Shown one piece after another: positions 51,858-61,230 of a stretch of DNA of 64,000 nt. A model generated the notes under the pieces. It ran no database searches. It was not told the origin of the DNA and saw nothing but the letters and a program-made list of their open reading frames with translations. The stretch lies in NCBI GenBank assembly GCA_036832975.1, contig DAITQM010000003.1:113500-177499 (forward strand). The letters run 5' to 3'. The translations under genes and the position numbers were made by a program. Each line of letters opens with the position of its first letter. Position 1 is the stretch's first letter. The stretch comes from DAITQM01 sp036832975. Its GTDB lineage: Bacteria > Pseudomonadota > Gammaproteobacteria > Xanthomonadales > Wenzhouxiangellaceae.

Positions 51858-53108
51858 CTAAGCGATCAGCATCCGACGGGCCTTGTCCAGGGCAGTGGCG
51901 AGCAGGTCGATTTCGGCGCGGTTGTTATACAGCGCGAACGAGGCGCGGGCGGTGGCGGTGACGCCGAAGCGCTGCATCAGCGGCATGGCGCAGTGGTGGC
52001 CGGTGCGGATCGCGATGCCTTCGAGATCGAGCAATGTGCCGAGGTCGTGCGGGTGGGTGCCGGCGAGCGTGAAGGTGACGAGCGCCGTTTTAGCCCGCGC
52101 CCGGCCGATGAGCCGCAGGCCGGGAACGGCGTCGAGCGTCGCTGTGGCATAGGCGAGCAGGTCGTTTTCGTGCGCCGCGATCGCTTCCAGTCCGAGGCCG
52201 AGCAGCCAATCGTTGGCCGCCCGCAGGCCGATCGCGCCGGCGATGTTCGGCGTCCCGGCCTCGAATTTGGCGGGCAATGCGTTCCACGTGCTGCCGGAAA
52301 AACGCACCTCCTCGATCATCTCGCCGCCGCCCTGCCACGGCGGCATCGCTTCAAGCAGCGCTTCGCGGCCGTAAAGCACGCCGCTGCCGGTCGGGCCGTA
52401 CATCTTGTGCGCCGAGCAACAATAAAAATCGCAACCGATGGCCTGCACGTCAACGGCGAGATGGGGCATGGCCTGGGCCCCATCGAGCAGCACGGGAATA
52501 TCTCGGGCCCGCGCCAGACGGCAGATGTCGGCGACCGGATTGATCGTGCCGAGGGCGTTCGAAACGTGGACCAGAGCGAGCATCCTGACCCGCTCGTCGA
52601 GCAGCTTGTCGAGCGCTTCGAGATCCAGTTCGCCGTCGTCGGTCACCGGAATGACGCGCAGTTCGGCGCCCGCCGCCGCCGCCGCCAATTGCCACGGCAC
52701 GATATTCGAATGGTGCTCCATGTGGCTCAAGGCGATGACGTCGCCGGCCCGCAGACGGGGCCTGAGAAAACTGTTGGCGACCAGGTTGATCGCTTCGGTC
52801 GTGCCGCGGGTGAAAACGATTTCGCGGCTGCTCGCCGCGTTTAACCGCCGGCGGATGGCCTCGCGCGCCGCTTCGAACAGATCGGTCGCTTCGCCGCTCA
52901 GCGTGTGCACGCCGCGGTGGACGTTGGCGTTGTGCCGGCGGTAAAAATCGTCGATGGCATCGATCACCGCCTGCGGCCGCTGAGCCGTTGCCGCGTTGTC
53001 GAGATAGACGAGCGGTTTGCCGTGCACCCGGCGGGCGAGGATCGGCACCTGCTCGCGCCAGGCGGCGGCAGCGCCGCGGGTGGCGGTGGAGCGCAGTACC
53101 GTGTTCAT
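51858..53108 (-). CDS. sufS: Cysteine desulfurase SufS
   Basis: A 416-residue class II cysteine desulfurase. PLP lysine in CCSAHKMYGPTGSGVLYGRE; TTEAINLVANSF, SHMEHHSNIVPWQ, and catalytic cysteine in RTGHHCAMPLMQRFG. It supplies sulfur to SufBCD. ATG at 53108 overlaps the sufD stop (ATGA). It ends the suf operon; no SufE or SufU partner follows, so a distant one must act. Confidence 0.93.
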   Translation of the reverse strand: MNTVLRSTATRGAAAAWREQVPILARRVHGKPLVYLDNAATAQRPQAVIDAIDDFYRRHNANVHRGVHTLSGEATDLFEAAREAIRRRLNAASSREIVFTRGTTEAINLVANSFLRPRLRAGDVIALSHMEHHSNIVPWQLAAAAAGAELRVIPVTDDGELDLEALDKLLDERVRMLALVHVSNALGTINPVADICRLARARDIPVLLDGAQAMPHLAVDVQAIGCDFYCCSAHKMYGPTGSGVLYGREALLEAMPPWQGGGEMIEEVRFSGSTWNALPAKFEAGTPNIAGAIGLRAANDWLLGLGLEAIAAHENDLLAYATATLDAVPGLRLIGRARAKTALVTFTLAGTHPHDLGTLLDLEGIAIRTGHHCAMPLMQRFGVTATARASFALYNNRAEIDLLATALDKARRMLIA

Positions 53109-54349
53109 TGACCGTTTCCGATCGGCGGCGCGCCGCGTTCGAGCGCCCCGCGCCATAGGTTTTTTAGATGATCCGGCAAATCGCGGGCCAACGCTTCGTC
53201 GAGCAGCGCGGCGATCAGCAGGCGGCGGGCCTCGGCCGCCGGCAGGCCGCGGCTTTGCAGGTAGTACAGCGCCTCGGCGTCAAGGTACCCGACACCGGCG
53301 CCATGGCTGGCGCTGACTTCGTCGTTTTCGATGTCGAGCACCGGACGCAGTTGGATTTCACCGGCGGCGTCGAGCAGCAGGCCATGCAGCGTCTGGCGGG
53401 TGTCGCCGCCGGTGACGCCCGCCGGAATCAGGCTGCGGGCGCTGCACACCGCCCGGCCGCGCCGCCCGGCGACGGCGCGGAACGTCTGCGTGCCGGCGGT
53501 GCGCGGTGCCCGGTGCACGACAGTCCAATCTTCATCGGCCTGCCCGGCGACCAGGATGTTGGCGGTATGCAGCGCGCAAGCCGCGCTTTCGCCGGCCAGC
53601 GAGACGCGGACTTCGTGGCGCGCCAGGCGGGCGCCGCCGGTCACGCTGTGCAGGCGATAGTGCGCCCCGGCGGCGACTTCGACGGCCGTCCGTTGCAGCG
53701 TAATACCCACTGCCCGCAGCGGGGCGAAGCGCAGGTGCTCGAACCGGCTGCCCGCGGCCAGCGCCACGGTGTGATGATGATTGGCAAGACCGCCACCGGC
53801 AAGCAGATGATGTTCGATCCAGGTACACGCTGCGCCGGCGGCCAGTGCGATCCGGCCAAAACTGATGGCCGGGGCGTCGCCCAGGTGCAGTACATGGATT
53901 TCGGCCGGAGCGGAGACGTTCAAACACCAGGCCACAGTCGCGCGGGCGAGCGCCAGCCGGACGATCGCCTCGGCCGGATCGTCTGCTCCGGCCTCGGGGA
54001 TGACGAAATCGCTGTCGTGGTCCGCGAATCGCGCCCCGGACGGCAGGCGGCTGAGCCACGGGCAATAAACGCCGTCACAAAAAACCAGGCGGTGGTCCGG
54101 CAACGCGCCGCCCAGGTGAAGGTCCACCGCGGCAGCCAGCAACGCCTCGGCGGCGGCGTGCGGCCGGCGCACCGGCGGCGCCGGCTCGAGATCGTCGAGT
54201 GCGGCGAGCGCCGTATATTTCCATGACTCGTTGTGGCGACCGGGCAATCCCGTCCGTTCGAGCGCCGCCTCGGCCCGGCGCCGAGCCAGTTCCGGCACGG
54301 GATTTTCCCCGGCCGGTAAGGCTAAAATCCGGGCGAGCAGCGCGCTCAT
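53105..54349 (-). CDS. sufD: Fe-S scaffold subunit SufD
   Basis: A 414-residue partner of SufB in the SufBC2D scaffold. The N-terminal RHNESWKYTALAALDDLEP and the C-terminal beta-helix with DIENDEVSASHGAGVGYLD plus YYLQSRGLPAAEARRLL are conserved. Start overlaps sufC stop (ATGA). Confidence 0.92.
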   Translation of the reverse strand: MSALLARILALPAGENPVPELARRRAEAALERTGLPGRHNESWKYTALAALDDLEPAPPVRRPHAAAEALLAAAVDLHLGGALPDHRLVFCDGVYCPWLSRLPSGARFADHDSDFVIPEAGADDPAEAIVRLALARATVAWCLNVSAPAEIHVLHLGDAPAISFGRIALAAGAACTWIEHHLLAGGGLANHHHTVALAAGSRFEHLRFAPLRAVGITLQRTAVEVAAGAHYRLHSVTGGARLARHEVRVSLAGESAACALHTANILVAGQADEDWTVVHRAPRTAGTQTFRAVAGRRGRAVCSARSLIPAGVTGGDTRQTLHGLLLDAAGEIQLRPVLDIENDEVSASHGAGVGYLDAEALYYLQSRGLPAAEARRLLIAALLDEALARDLPDHLKNLWRGALERGAPPIGNGQ

Positions 54350-55122
54350 CCCGCCATTGCCTCGTCGCGTTCGGCGGCCGGCAGCCAGGCATAGCCTTCG
54401 TGCTCGATCCGGCGCACCAGTTCCAGGCCGCCGCTCGCCGCGATCCGGCCGCCGGCCAGCACATGGACGCAGTCGGGAACGATGTCGTCGAGCAGGCGCT
54501 GGTAGTGGGTGATCACAATGAACGCGCGGCGGCCGTCGCGCAGCGCGTTGACGCCGCGGGCGACGGTGCGCAGAGCATCGATATCGAGCCCCGAATCGGT
54601 CTCGTCTAAAATCGCCAGCCGGGGTTCGAGCAACCGCAATTGCAGCACTTCGTTGCGTTTTTTCTCGCCGCCGGAAAAGCCCTCGTTGACGTTGCGCTGC
54701 AACAGCGCCGGATCCATGCCGAGTTCGCCGGCCGCTTCGCGCAGGCGGCGCATGAAGGCCACGGCGTCGATCTCGTCCTCGCCGCGGGCGCGACGCTGGG
54801 CGTTGAGCGCGCCGCGGATAAAGTAGCTGTTGTTGACGCCGGGGATTTCGACCGGATACTGGAAGGCCAGAAACACGCCGCGAGCGGCCCGCTCTTCCGG
54901 CGCCAGGGCGAGCAGATCCGCGCCGTCGAAGCACACCTTGCCGGCGGTGACTTCGATGCCGGGGCGGCCGGCGAGCAGGTGGCCGAGCGTGCTCTTGCCG
55001 GCGCCGTTCGGGCCCATCACGGCGTGTACTTCACCGGCGTTGACGGCCAGCGACAAGCCTTTGAGGATCGATTGGCCGTCCACCACGGCGTGGAGGTCGT
55101 CAATTTTTAGAATATTTTCCAT
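54346..55122 (-). CDS. sufC: Fe-S assembly ATPase SufC
   Basis: A 258-residue ABC-type ATPase. Walker A GPNGAGKSTLGHLL, Q-loop in FLAFQYPVEIPGV, signature FSGGEKKRNEVLQL, Walker B LAILDETDSGLDIDAL, H-loop ITHYQRL. Lies 52 bp after sufB; the only notable gap in the suf operon. Confidence 0.94.
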   Translation of the reverse strand: MENILKIDDLHAVVDGQSILKGLSLAVNAGEVHAVMGPNGAGKSTLGHLLAGRPGIEVTAGKVCFDGADLLALAPEERAARGVFLAFQYPVEIPGVNNSYFIRGALNAQRRARGEDEIDAVAFMRRLREAAGELGMDPALLQRNVNEGFSGGEKKRNEVLQLRLLEPRLAILDETDSGLDIDALRTVARGVNALRDGRRAFIVITHYQRLLDDIVPDCVHVLAGGRIAASGGLELVRRIEHEGYAWLPAAERDEAMAG

Positions 55123-55174
55123 ATTACGGAATCTGCTTCATATATCGTTCGGGGGCGACGGTGTGCCACCACCG

Positions 55175-56619
<1,445 letters not shown>

Positions 56620-56623
<4 letters not shown>

Positions 56624-57081
56624 CCGGCCGCTCCGCCGACGATGGCGATTGCAACCGCCAGCCGGGGCGGCGGAAAATCGACCGGCGCGATCATTTCGGC
56701 CAGCGTCAGATCTTCGAGCGCCCGTTCGATCGCCTGGCCGATCCGCCACCAATTGCCGCGCAGCCGGCAGTGGTCCTCCTGGCTGCACGCGCCGGGGTCG
56801 GCGACACACTCGGTGATGCCGACCGAACCTTCCATCGCCCGCAGCACGGCCGCCACGCTGATCCCGGCCGGCGGCCGGGCCAGCCGGTAACCGCCGTAGG
56901 CCCCGCGGTACGAGCGCACCAGATCGGCGGCGGCCAGCATTTTCAATACTTTGCTCGCCGTCGGCGCTTCGAGGCGGTTGAGGTCGGCCAGTTGTTGCGC
57001 TGAATACACGGTTTCGGGGTCGCGCGCCATCGTCGTCAACAACAGCGTGGCGTAATCGGTCAGTTTGCTGATCCTGAACAT
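56620..57081 (-). CDS. Rrf2-family regulator of suf operon (SufR/IscR-like)
   Basis: About 153 residues. The winged helix MFRISKLTDYATLLLTTMAR and the cluster cysteines CVADPGACSQEDHC (spacing C-x6-C-x5-C) fit IscR-type [2Fe-2S] sensors of the SUF-associated branch. First gene of the operon, so it likely autoregulates according to Fe-S status. A basic palindrome upstream is a candidate site. Confidence 0.9.
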
Positions 57082-57097
57082 GGACCGCACCCGGCTT

Positions 57098-57122
57098 AAA
57101 TAGGACATATATTGTACTATTT
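57098..57122 (-). promoter_or_regulatory. Imperfect palindrome, suf operator candidate
   Basis: AAATAG and CTATTT arms with an AT-rich middle, 25 bp, 17 bp upstream of the regulator start. It is far more AT-rich than the surroundings and fits an Rrf2-family binding site, probably overlapping the -10 region. Confidence 0.5.
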
Positions 57123-57277
57123 GGCCGGTGCCGGTGCAAGGTTCGGCCCAGCGCCCATTCGCCGGAGCCGGGTTGCCGCAACGCCACAGGGTACAATCGC
57201 CCTGCGCGATCACCGCCGCAGCACTCCGGTCTGTCGTTTCGGAGCGTTACCAGGCATTCTGATCAAGGAACCCGCCG

Positions 57278-58249
57278 ATGAACCTGTTCAACAAGCTGTC
57301 GCCGAAGCCGTTTTCCCCGCGCCCGGTCTCTCCCGCCGCCGGTGCCGCATGGCTCGTCGCCCTTTTGCTCTTCGGCGGTTGCGCCTCGGATCCGCCGCGC
57401 TCGGCGCGCACGGCGAGCGGCGATCTGGTCGCCGCCGTCCTCGCCGCCCGCGACCTGGCCGAGGAACTGAAGCCGCGCGAAATCCTGGTCGTTTTCGATC
57501 TCGACAACACACTGCTGGCGATGGACCGGGCCCTCGGCTCGGATGATTGGTACCGCTGGCAGCGGTCGCTCGGCGACCGGCCCGGCTGCGTGCCCGGCCG
57601 CGTTCCGGAATTGTTGAAGGCGCAGGGCGCGCTGTATTACGCCGGCAGCATGCACGCCACGCAGGCCAATGCCGGAGCGTTGGTGCAGGATCTACAGAAC
57701 GAAGGATTTATTGTCATCGCCCTGACCGCGCGCGGCCACGAGTTCCGGCTGCCGACGTTCCGCGAGCTGCGCCGCAACCGGTTGGATTTTTCGCGCCACG
57801 CGATCGTCATCAGCGATCCCGAGGAGCGTTTCGCGGCGGTCACCTGGTTTCCGCCCGGCTCATCGCGCCCGGTGCACTACGAGGAAGGCGTGATGATGGT
57901 CGCCGGCCAGCACAAAGGCGAGATGCTGCGCGAGCTGATCGCCCGCCACCTCGGCCGGCCGCTCAAGGCGGTGGTCGCGATCGACGACCAGGCCGACAAT
58001 ATCGCGGCCTTCGAATCGTCGCTGGCGGCGCTGGGTCTGCCTTACCGGCTGTTCCTGTACACCGGCGGCACCGACAACGCCCCGTTCCCGGCCGACGAAG
58101 CCGCCGCTGACTGGCAGCGCGTCGCGCCGGCGCTGAAAACCCTGCAAGATGTGTACGGCGACGTGCACTACGACATGCCCGACCACCTCGCCGATCCGGC
58201 CTGCGAGAGCGCGGGTGACACCTCCGGGGCACCAGCGTCGGGCAATTAG
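57278..58249 (+). CDS. HAD-like lipoprotein (DUF2608 family)
   Basis: A 323-residue protein with lipobox LLFGGC. HAD motif I is VVFDLDNTLLAMD, motif II around IALTARGHEF, and motif IV AVVAIDDQADNIAAFE. DUF2608 proteins are exported HAD-like proteins of unknown substrate. Divergent from the suf operon. A REP palindrome overlaps its stop. Confidence 0.8.
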   Translation: MNLFNKLSPKPFSPRPVSPAAGAAWLVALLLFGGCASDPPRSARTASGDLVAAVLAARDLAEELKPREILVVFDLDNTLLAMDRALGSDDWYRWQRSLGDRPGCVPGRVPELLKAQGALYYAGSMHATQANAGALVQDLQNEGFIVIALTARGHEFRLPTFRELRRNRLDFSRHAIVISDPEERFAAVTWFPPGSSRPVHYEEGVMMVAGQHKGEMLRELIARHLGRPLKAVVAIDDQADNIAAFESSLAALGLPYRLFLYTGGTDNAPFPADEAAADWQRVAPALKTLQDVYGDVHYDMPDHLADPACESAGDTSGAPASGN

Positions 58250-58275
58250 CGGGCTGTTGAAAAACAGCCTGCTAA
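58246..58275. repeat. REP-like palindrome
   Basis: TTAGCGGGCT/AGCCTGCTAA around GTTGAAAAAC, overlapping the end of the HAD gene by 4 bp. It abuts the 128-bp repeat copy 2 and is mirrored by the unit at 58401-58430. Confidence 0.7.
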
Positions 58276-58400
58276 TCCGGGCCACGGATGGCCCGGCGAA
58301 ATCAGGCGCTCCTTAGCGACTGATTTCGGGAGCGCAGCGAAAGTCGCGCCTTTCGCAAGCGACGTTGAAAAACGCCAGGATGGCGTTTTTCAACAACCTG
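58273..58400. repeat. 128-bp palindromic direct repeat, copy 2
   Basis: Near-identical to 7539-7666. Contains the hairpins CCGGGCC/GGCCCGG, GAAATCAG/CTGATTTC and GTTGAAAAACGCC/GGCGTTTTTCAAC. Here it is framed by TTAGCAGGCT palindromes on both sides, which look like the full element; copy 1 lacks them. Confidence 0.8.
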
Positions 58401-58430
58401 TTAGCAGGCTGTTGAAAAACAGCCTGCTAA
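58401..58430. repeat. REP-like palindrome
   Basis: Perfect TTAGCAGGCT/AGCCTGCTAA arms around GTTGAAAAAC, overlapping the end of the AhpD-like gene by 4 bp and closing the repeat block. Confidence 0.7.
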
Positions 58431-59008
58431 AGCGGGGCGGCGGGATGGTCGCCCAGTCGTTCGCCGGCCAGATCGACGCCGAGACCGAGCACCGTGCGGT
58501 TAGCGTAAGCGAAATAGGCGACGACTTGATTGATTTCGAGAATTTCGCCGTCATCCCATCCGGCCGCGCGCAGCCGGACGATATCGCCTTTGACGATCGT
58601 GCCGGGAGCCAAGGTCAGCGCCGCCGCATAGTCCAGTGCCGCGACCTCGCGCGGTGAAAAAGGCGGTGCCGCCGGCTCACCGGCGAGCGCCGCGAGCAAC
58701 GGCGCGGCGCGCTCCGCGGCATCGAGCAGGCGCCGCATGCCGGCTTCGTGGTGCGCGACGCAGTAGGCGCAGCGGTTGAGGCGGCTGACCCGGACGCCAA
58801 GCGCTTCGAGAAACCAAGGCGGCACGCGATTCGCCGGGTGGTGCAGCGCGTTGCGGTAGAGCGCCAGATGGCCTTTCAGCGTATGCGGCCGGAGACTGTG
58901 GGCCTGGATGATCTGGTCGATCTGGCCATCGGGATTGGCGGCCCGCGCGTATAGCTCGGCCAGCGTGCCGTCGGCGGCAGAGGGGTCGATTGTTGCAATC
59001 CAGGTCAT
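58427..59008 (-). CDS. AhpD-like peroxidase-related protein
   Basis: A 193-residue carboxymuconolactone decarboxylase/AhpD-fold protein. The redox pair and histidine are in CAYCVAHHEAGMRRLL; RNALHHPANRVP and the C-terminal YFAYANRTVLGLGVDLA fit the peroxidase-related subgroup. Likely reduces peroxides or acts as an oxidative-stress enzyme. Confidence 0.85.
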   Translation of the reverse strand: MTWIATIDPSAADGTLAELYARAANPDGQIDQIIQAHSLRPHTLKGHLALYRNALHHPANRVPPWFLEALGVRVSRLNRCAYCVAHHEAGMRRLLDAAERAAPLLAALAGEPAAPPFSPREVAALDYAAALTLAPGTIVKGDIVRLRAAGWDDGEILEINQVVAYFAYANRTVLGLGVDLAGERLGDHPAAPL

Positions 59009-59113
59009 CCGGTTTTGAGCGCTGTGGGTCTTTGGGTATGAACGCGATTGGGGGCGGTGTGCATCGCCTCAGGCGCATGATATCGCATCTGTTCAGCTTT
59101 CACCCGGCAGCCG

Positions 59114-59362
59114 CTACTCCGAATCGACATCCTCCAAGCGGGTGCCCCGCCCGGCTCGCAGGCTGGCCCGAGCTGATTCGATCCGTCGAAGGAATCGCGG
59201 ATCAGTCTCCAGCCGATACTCGAACCAATCGTCTTCCGATTCGAAACCGATCAGGACGCCAGCAGGTTTGCCGTGACGAGTGATGACGATCTCCTGCCTT
59301 TCCGCTTCGCGCAGGAACCGCGAGAGATCGTCCTTGACCTCGGATAGTGGTACTTGCTTCAT
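59114..59362 (-). CDS. Phd/YefM-type antitoxin, no toxin seen
   Basis: About 82 residues starting MKQVPLSEVKDDLSRFLREA, with EIVITRHGKPAGVLIGFES, the Phd/YefM DNA-binding fold. Start at 59389 would add nine residues. The usual toxin gene directly downstream is absent: only 105 bp precede the AhpD-like gene. It may be an orphan or act with a distant toxin. Confidence 0.75.
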   Translation of the reverse strand: MKQVPLSEVKDDLSRFLREAERQEIVITRHGKPAGVLIGFESEDDWFEYRLETDPRFLRRIESARASLRAGRGTRLEDVDSE

Positions 59363-59506
59363 TACGAACTTCCGAACTGCACGAGCCATGATTCCGCCTC
59401 CGACTTCAGAACGATCGCCAGCACCTCGACGGTTTGATCTGAAAGGAAGTGACCACGGGGGCAACCTGCGGTGCGTTCGAGGACATGCGGGCCAGGCCGA
59501 AAAAAA

Positions 59507-59582
59507 TGGCGTCCCCTAGGGGATTCGAACCCCTGTTGTCGCCGTGAAAGGGCGATGTCCTGGGCCTCTAGACGAAGGGGAC
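59507..59582 (-). tRNA. tRNA-Glu (anticodon TTC)
   Basis: 76 bases with encoded CCA. Acceptor GTCCCC/GGGGAC; anticodon arm CGCCCTTTCACGGCG exposes TTC; TΨC arm AGGGGTTCGAATCCCCT. A run of T follows the CCA, acting as terminator. Confidence 0.95.
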
Positions 59583-59596
59583 ACAGAGTGTGCGGA

Positions 59597-59672
<76 letters not shown>

Positions 59673-59744
59673 ACACGGATCGACCATGCAAGGCCGGGCA
59701 TTCTAGCCCGCCGGGCCAGTGCTGTCAAATATCGGTATGGCGCG

Positions 59745-60257
59745 CTACACCCTCGGCGTCACGGCACGCCGCGCGCCGGGATCGGCGTAGGACGGCGCTG
59801 CGCTGCCGGCCGGCAGCATGCAGGCACGGTGATGACCGCTTTCAATCAGATATTCGAGCCAGCGGCACAGCGCCAGATGACGCCGCAAGGTGGTTCTCGC
59901 CCGCCGCCCCGGCGGCGGAACACCGTGCCGGGCGATACCGGGCACGGCATGAAAAGCAATCAGTTCGGCGGTGCGGAAATCGTGATAACAGCGCACATGG
60001 GCGTTGGGCTCGGCGGCATCGGGGTCGTGGTTGTAACGATGATAAAGCCTAAGCGTCGTGGTGTACCGGCTGCACGATAACAAGTCGATCGCCAGCTTCG
60101 GACCCGCCGGCGCGCCACTCAGCCAACTGATCCCGGCTTGCCGCCCGGCGGGCACGATCAGCCGCAGGTGACGATAGATCGCCTCCTGGATCGCCGGCAA
60201 AGCCGCAAGATCGGGCCAGCGGGCGGGATAACGAATGGCATCGGCAAGTTGCAACAC
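59745..60257 (-). CDS. DUF1249 protein (YqiB-like)
   Basis: About 170 residues. SRYTTTLRLYHRY, HVRCYHDFRTAELIAFHAVP and LRRHLALCRWLEYLIESGH align in order with the DUF1249 family (E. coli YqiB), of unknown function. The start is uncertain: GTG at 60257 (VLQLADAIRYP) is chosen; no ATG occurs in a better place. Confidence 0.75.
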   Translation of the reverse strand: MLQLADAIRYPARWPDLAALPAIQEAIYRHLRLIVPAGRQAGISWLSGAPAGPKLAIDLLSCSRYTTTLRLYHRYNHDPDAAEPNAHVRCYHDFRTAELIAFHAVPGIARHGVPPPGRRARTTLRRHLALCRWLEYLIESGHHRACMLPAGSAAPSYADPGARRAVTPRV

Positions 60258-60283
60258 GGCGGCGAGAATAGCACAGTGTATCG

Positions 60284-61099
60284 TTAAAAAAACCGCTTCT
60301 CCAGACCCAGATCCTGCAATATGCGGCTGGCGATTTCCTCGATCGACGTGTGGGTGGTATTCAGCATGGGAATATTTTCGCGCTTGAACAAAACCTCGGC
60401 GGCCTTGACCTCCCGGCGGCATTGCGCCAGGCTGGCGTAGCGGCTGTGCGGCCGGCGCATTTCGCGGATCTGGGCCAAGCGCGCCGGGTCGATCGTCAGG
60501 CCATAGAGTTTCGGCCGGTGGCGGCGCAAAAACTCCGGCAGTGTATCGTGCGCCAGATCGTCCTCGGTAAAAGGGTAATTCGCCGCGTTGACCCCGAAAT
60601 GCAAGGCGAGATAAAGGCAGGTCGGCGTTTTGCCCGAGCGCGAAACGCCGATCAGGATGACCTCGGCCTGTTCGAAATCGACCTTGACGCCGTCATCGTG
60701 CGCCAGAGCATAGTTGGTCGCTTCGATGCGGTGCTCGTAACGCGCCGCGTTACCGATGCCGTGCGCCCGGCCGACGCGCGGCGAACGGCCGACGCCGAGC
60801 ACCCCTTCGAGCGGATCGAGAAACAGGCCGAACAGGTCCATCACCTTGCCGCGGCTCTGGTGCAGGATCGCGACCAGTTGCGGATCGACGATCGTGCTGA
60901 AAACGAGCGGTGTCGCCTGGTCATTGTCCGCCGCCCGATCGATCCGGGTCTTCGCCTGTTCGGCTTTCTCGGCGTTATCGACAAACGGCAGCCGCGCCTC
61001 GGCAAAGGTGATACCGCGGAACTGCGTCAGCAGGCTGTGGCCGAGCGTCTCGGCGGTGATCGCCGTACCGTCGGAAACGAAGAACACCGAGCGCTTCAT
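60284..61099 (-). CDS. ppsR: PEP synthase regulatory kinase/phosphotransferase
   Basis: A 271-residue DUF299 enzyme that phosphorylates and dephosphorylates PEP synthase in an ADP/Pi-dependent way. VFFVSDGTAITAETLGHSLL, LIGVSRSGKTPTCLYLAL (P-loop) and MLNTTHTSIEEIASRI are diagnostic. Divergent from its target ppsA, the standard arrangement. Confidence 0.94.
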   Translation of the reverse strand: MKRSVFFVSDGTAITAETLGHSLLTQFRGITFAEARLPFVDNAEKAEQAKTRIDRAADNDQATPLVFSTIVDPQLVAILHQSRGKVMDLFGLFLDPLEGVLGVGRSPRVGRAHGIGNAARYEHRIEATNYALAHDDGVKVDFEQAEVILIGVSRSGKTPTCLYLALHFGVNAANYPFTEDDLAHDTLPEFLRRHRPKLYGLTIDPARLAQIREMRRPHSRYASLAQCRREVKAAEVLFKRENIPMLNTTHTSIEEIASRILQDLGLEKRFF

Positions 61100-61230
61100 T
61101 GGGTGAAGAGGGTAAAATATAAGAATTTCGAATCATGAAGCCCGCCGCCTGCTCCGGATGCGCTCCGGGAATGGGCCTGGCCAGAGTTTCCATCAATCGA
61201 TCTGTTCATCGCAACTCAGGAGTAAGACGG

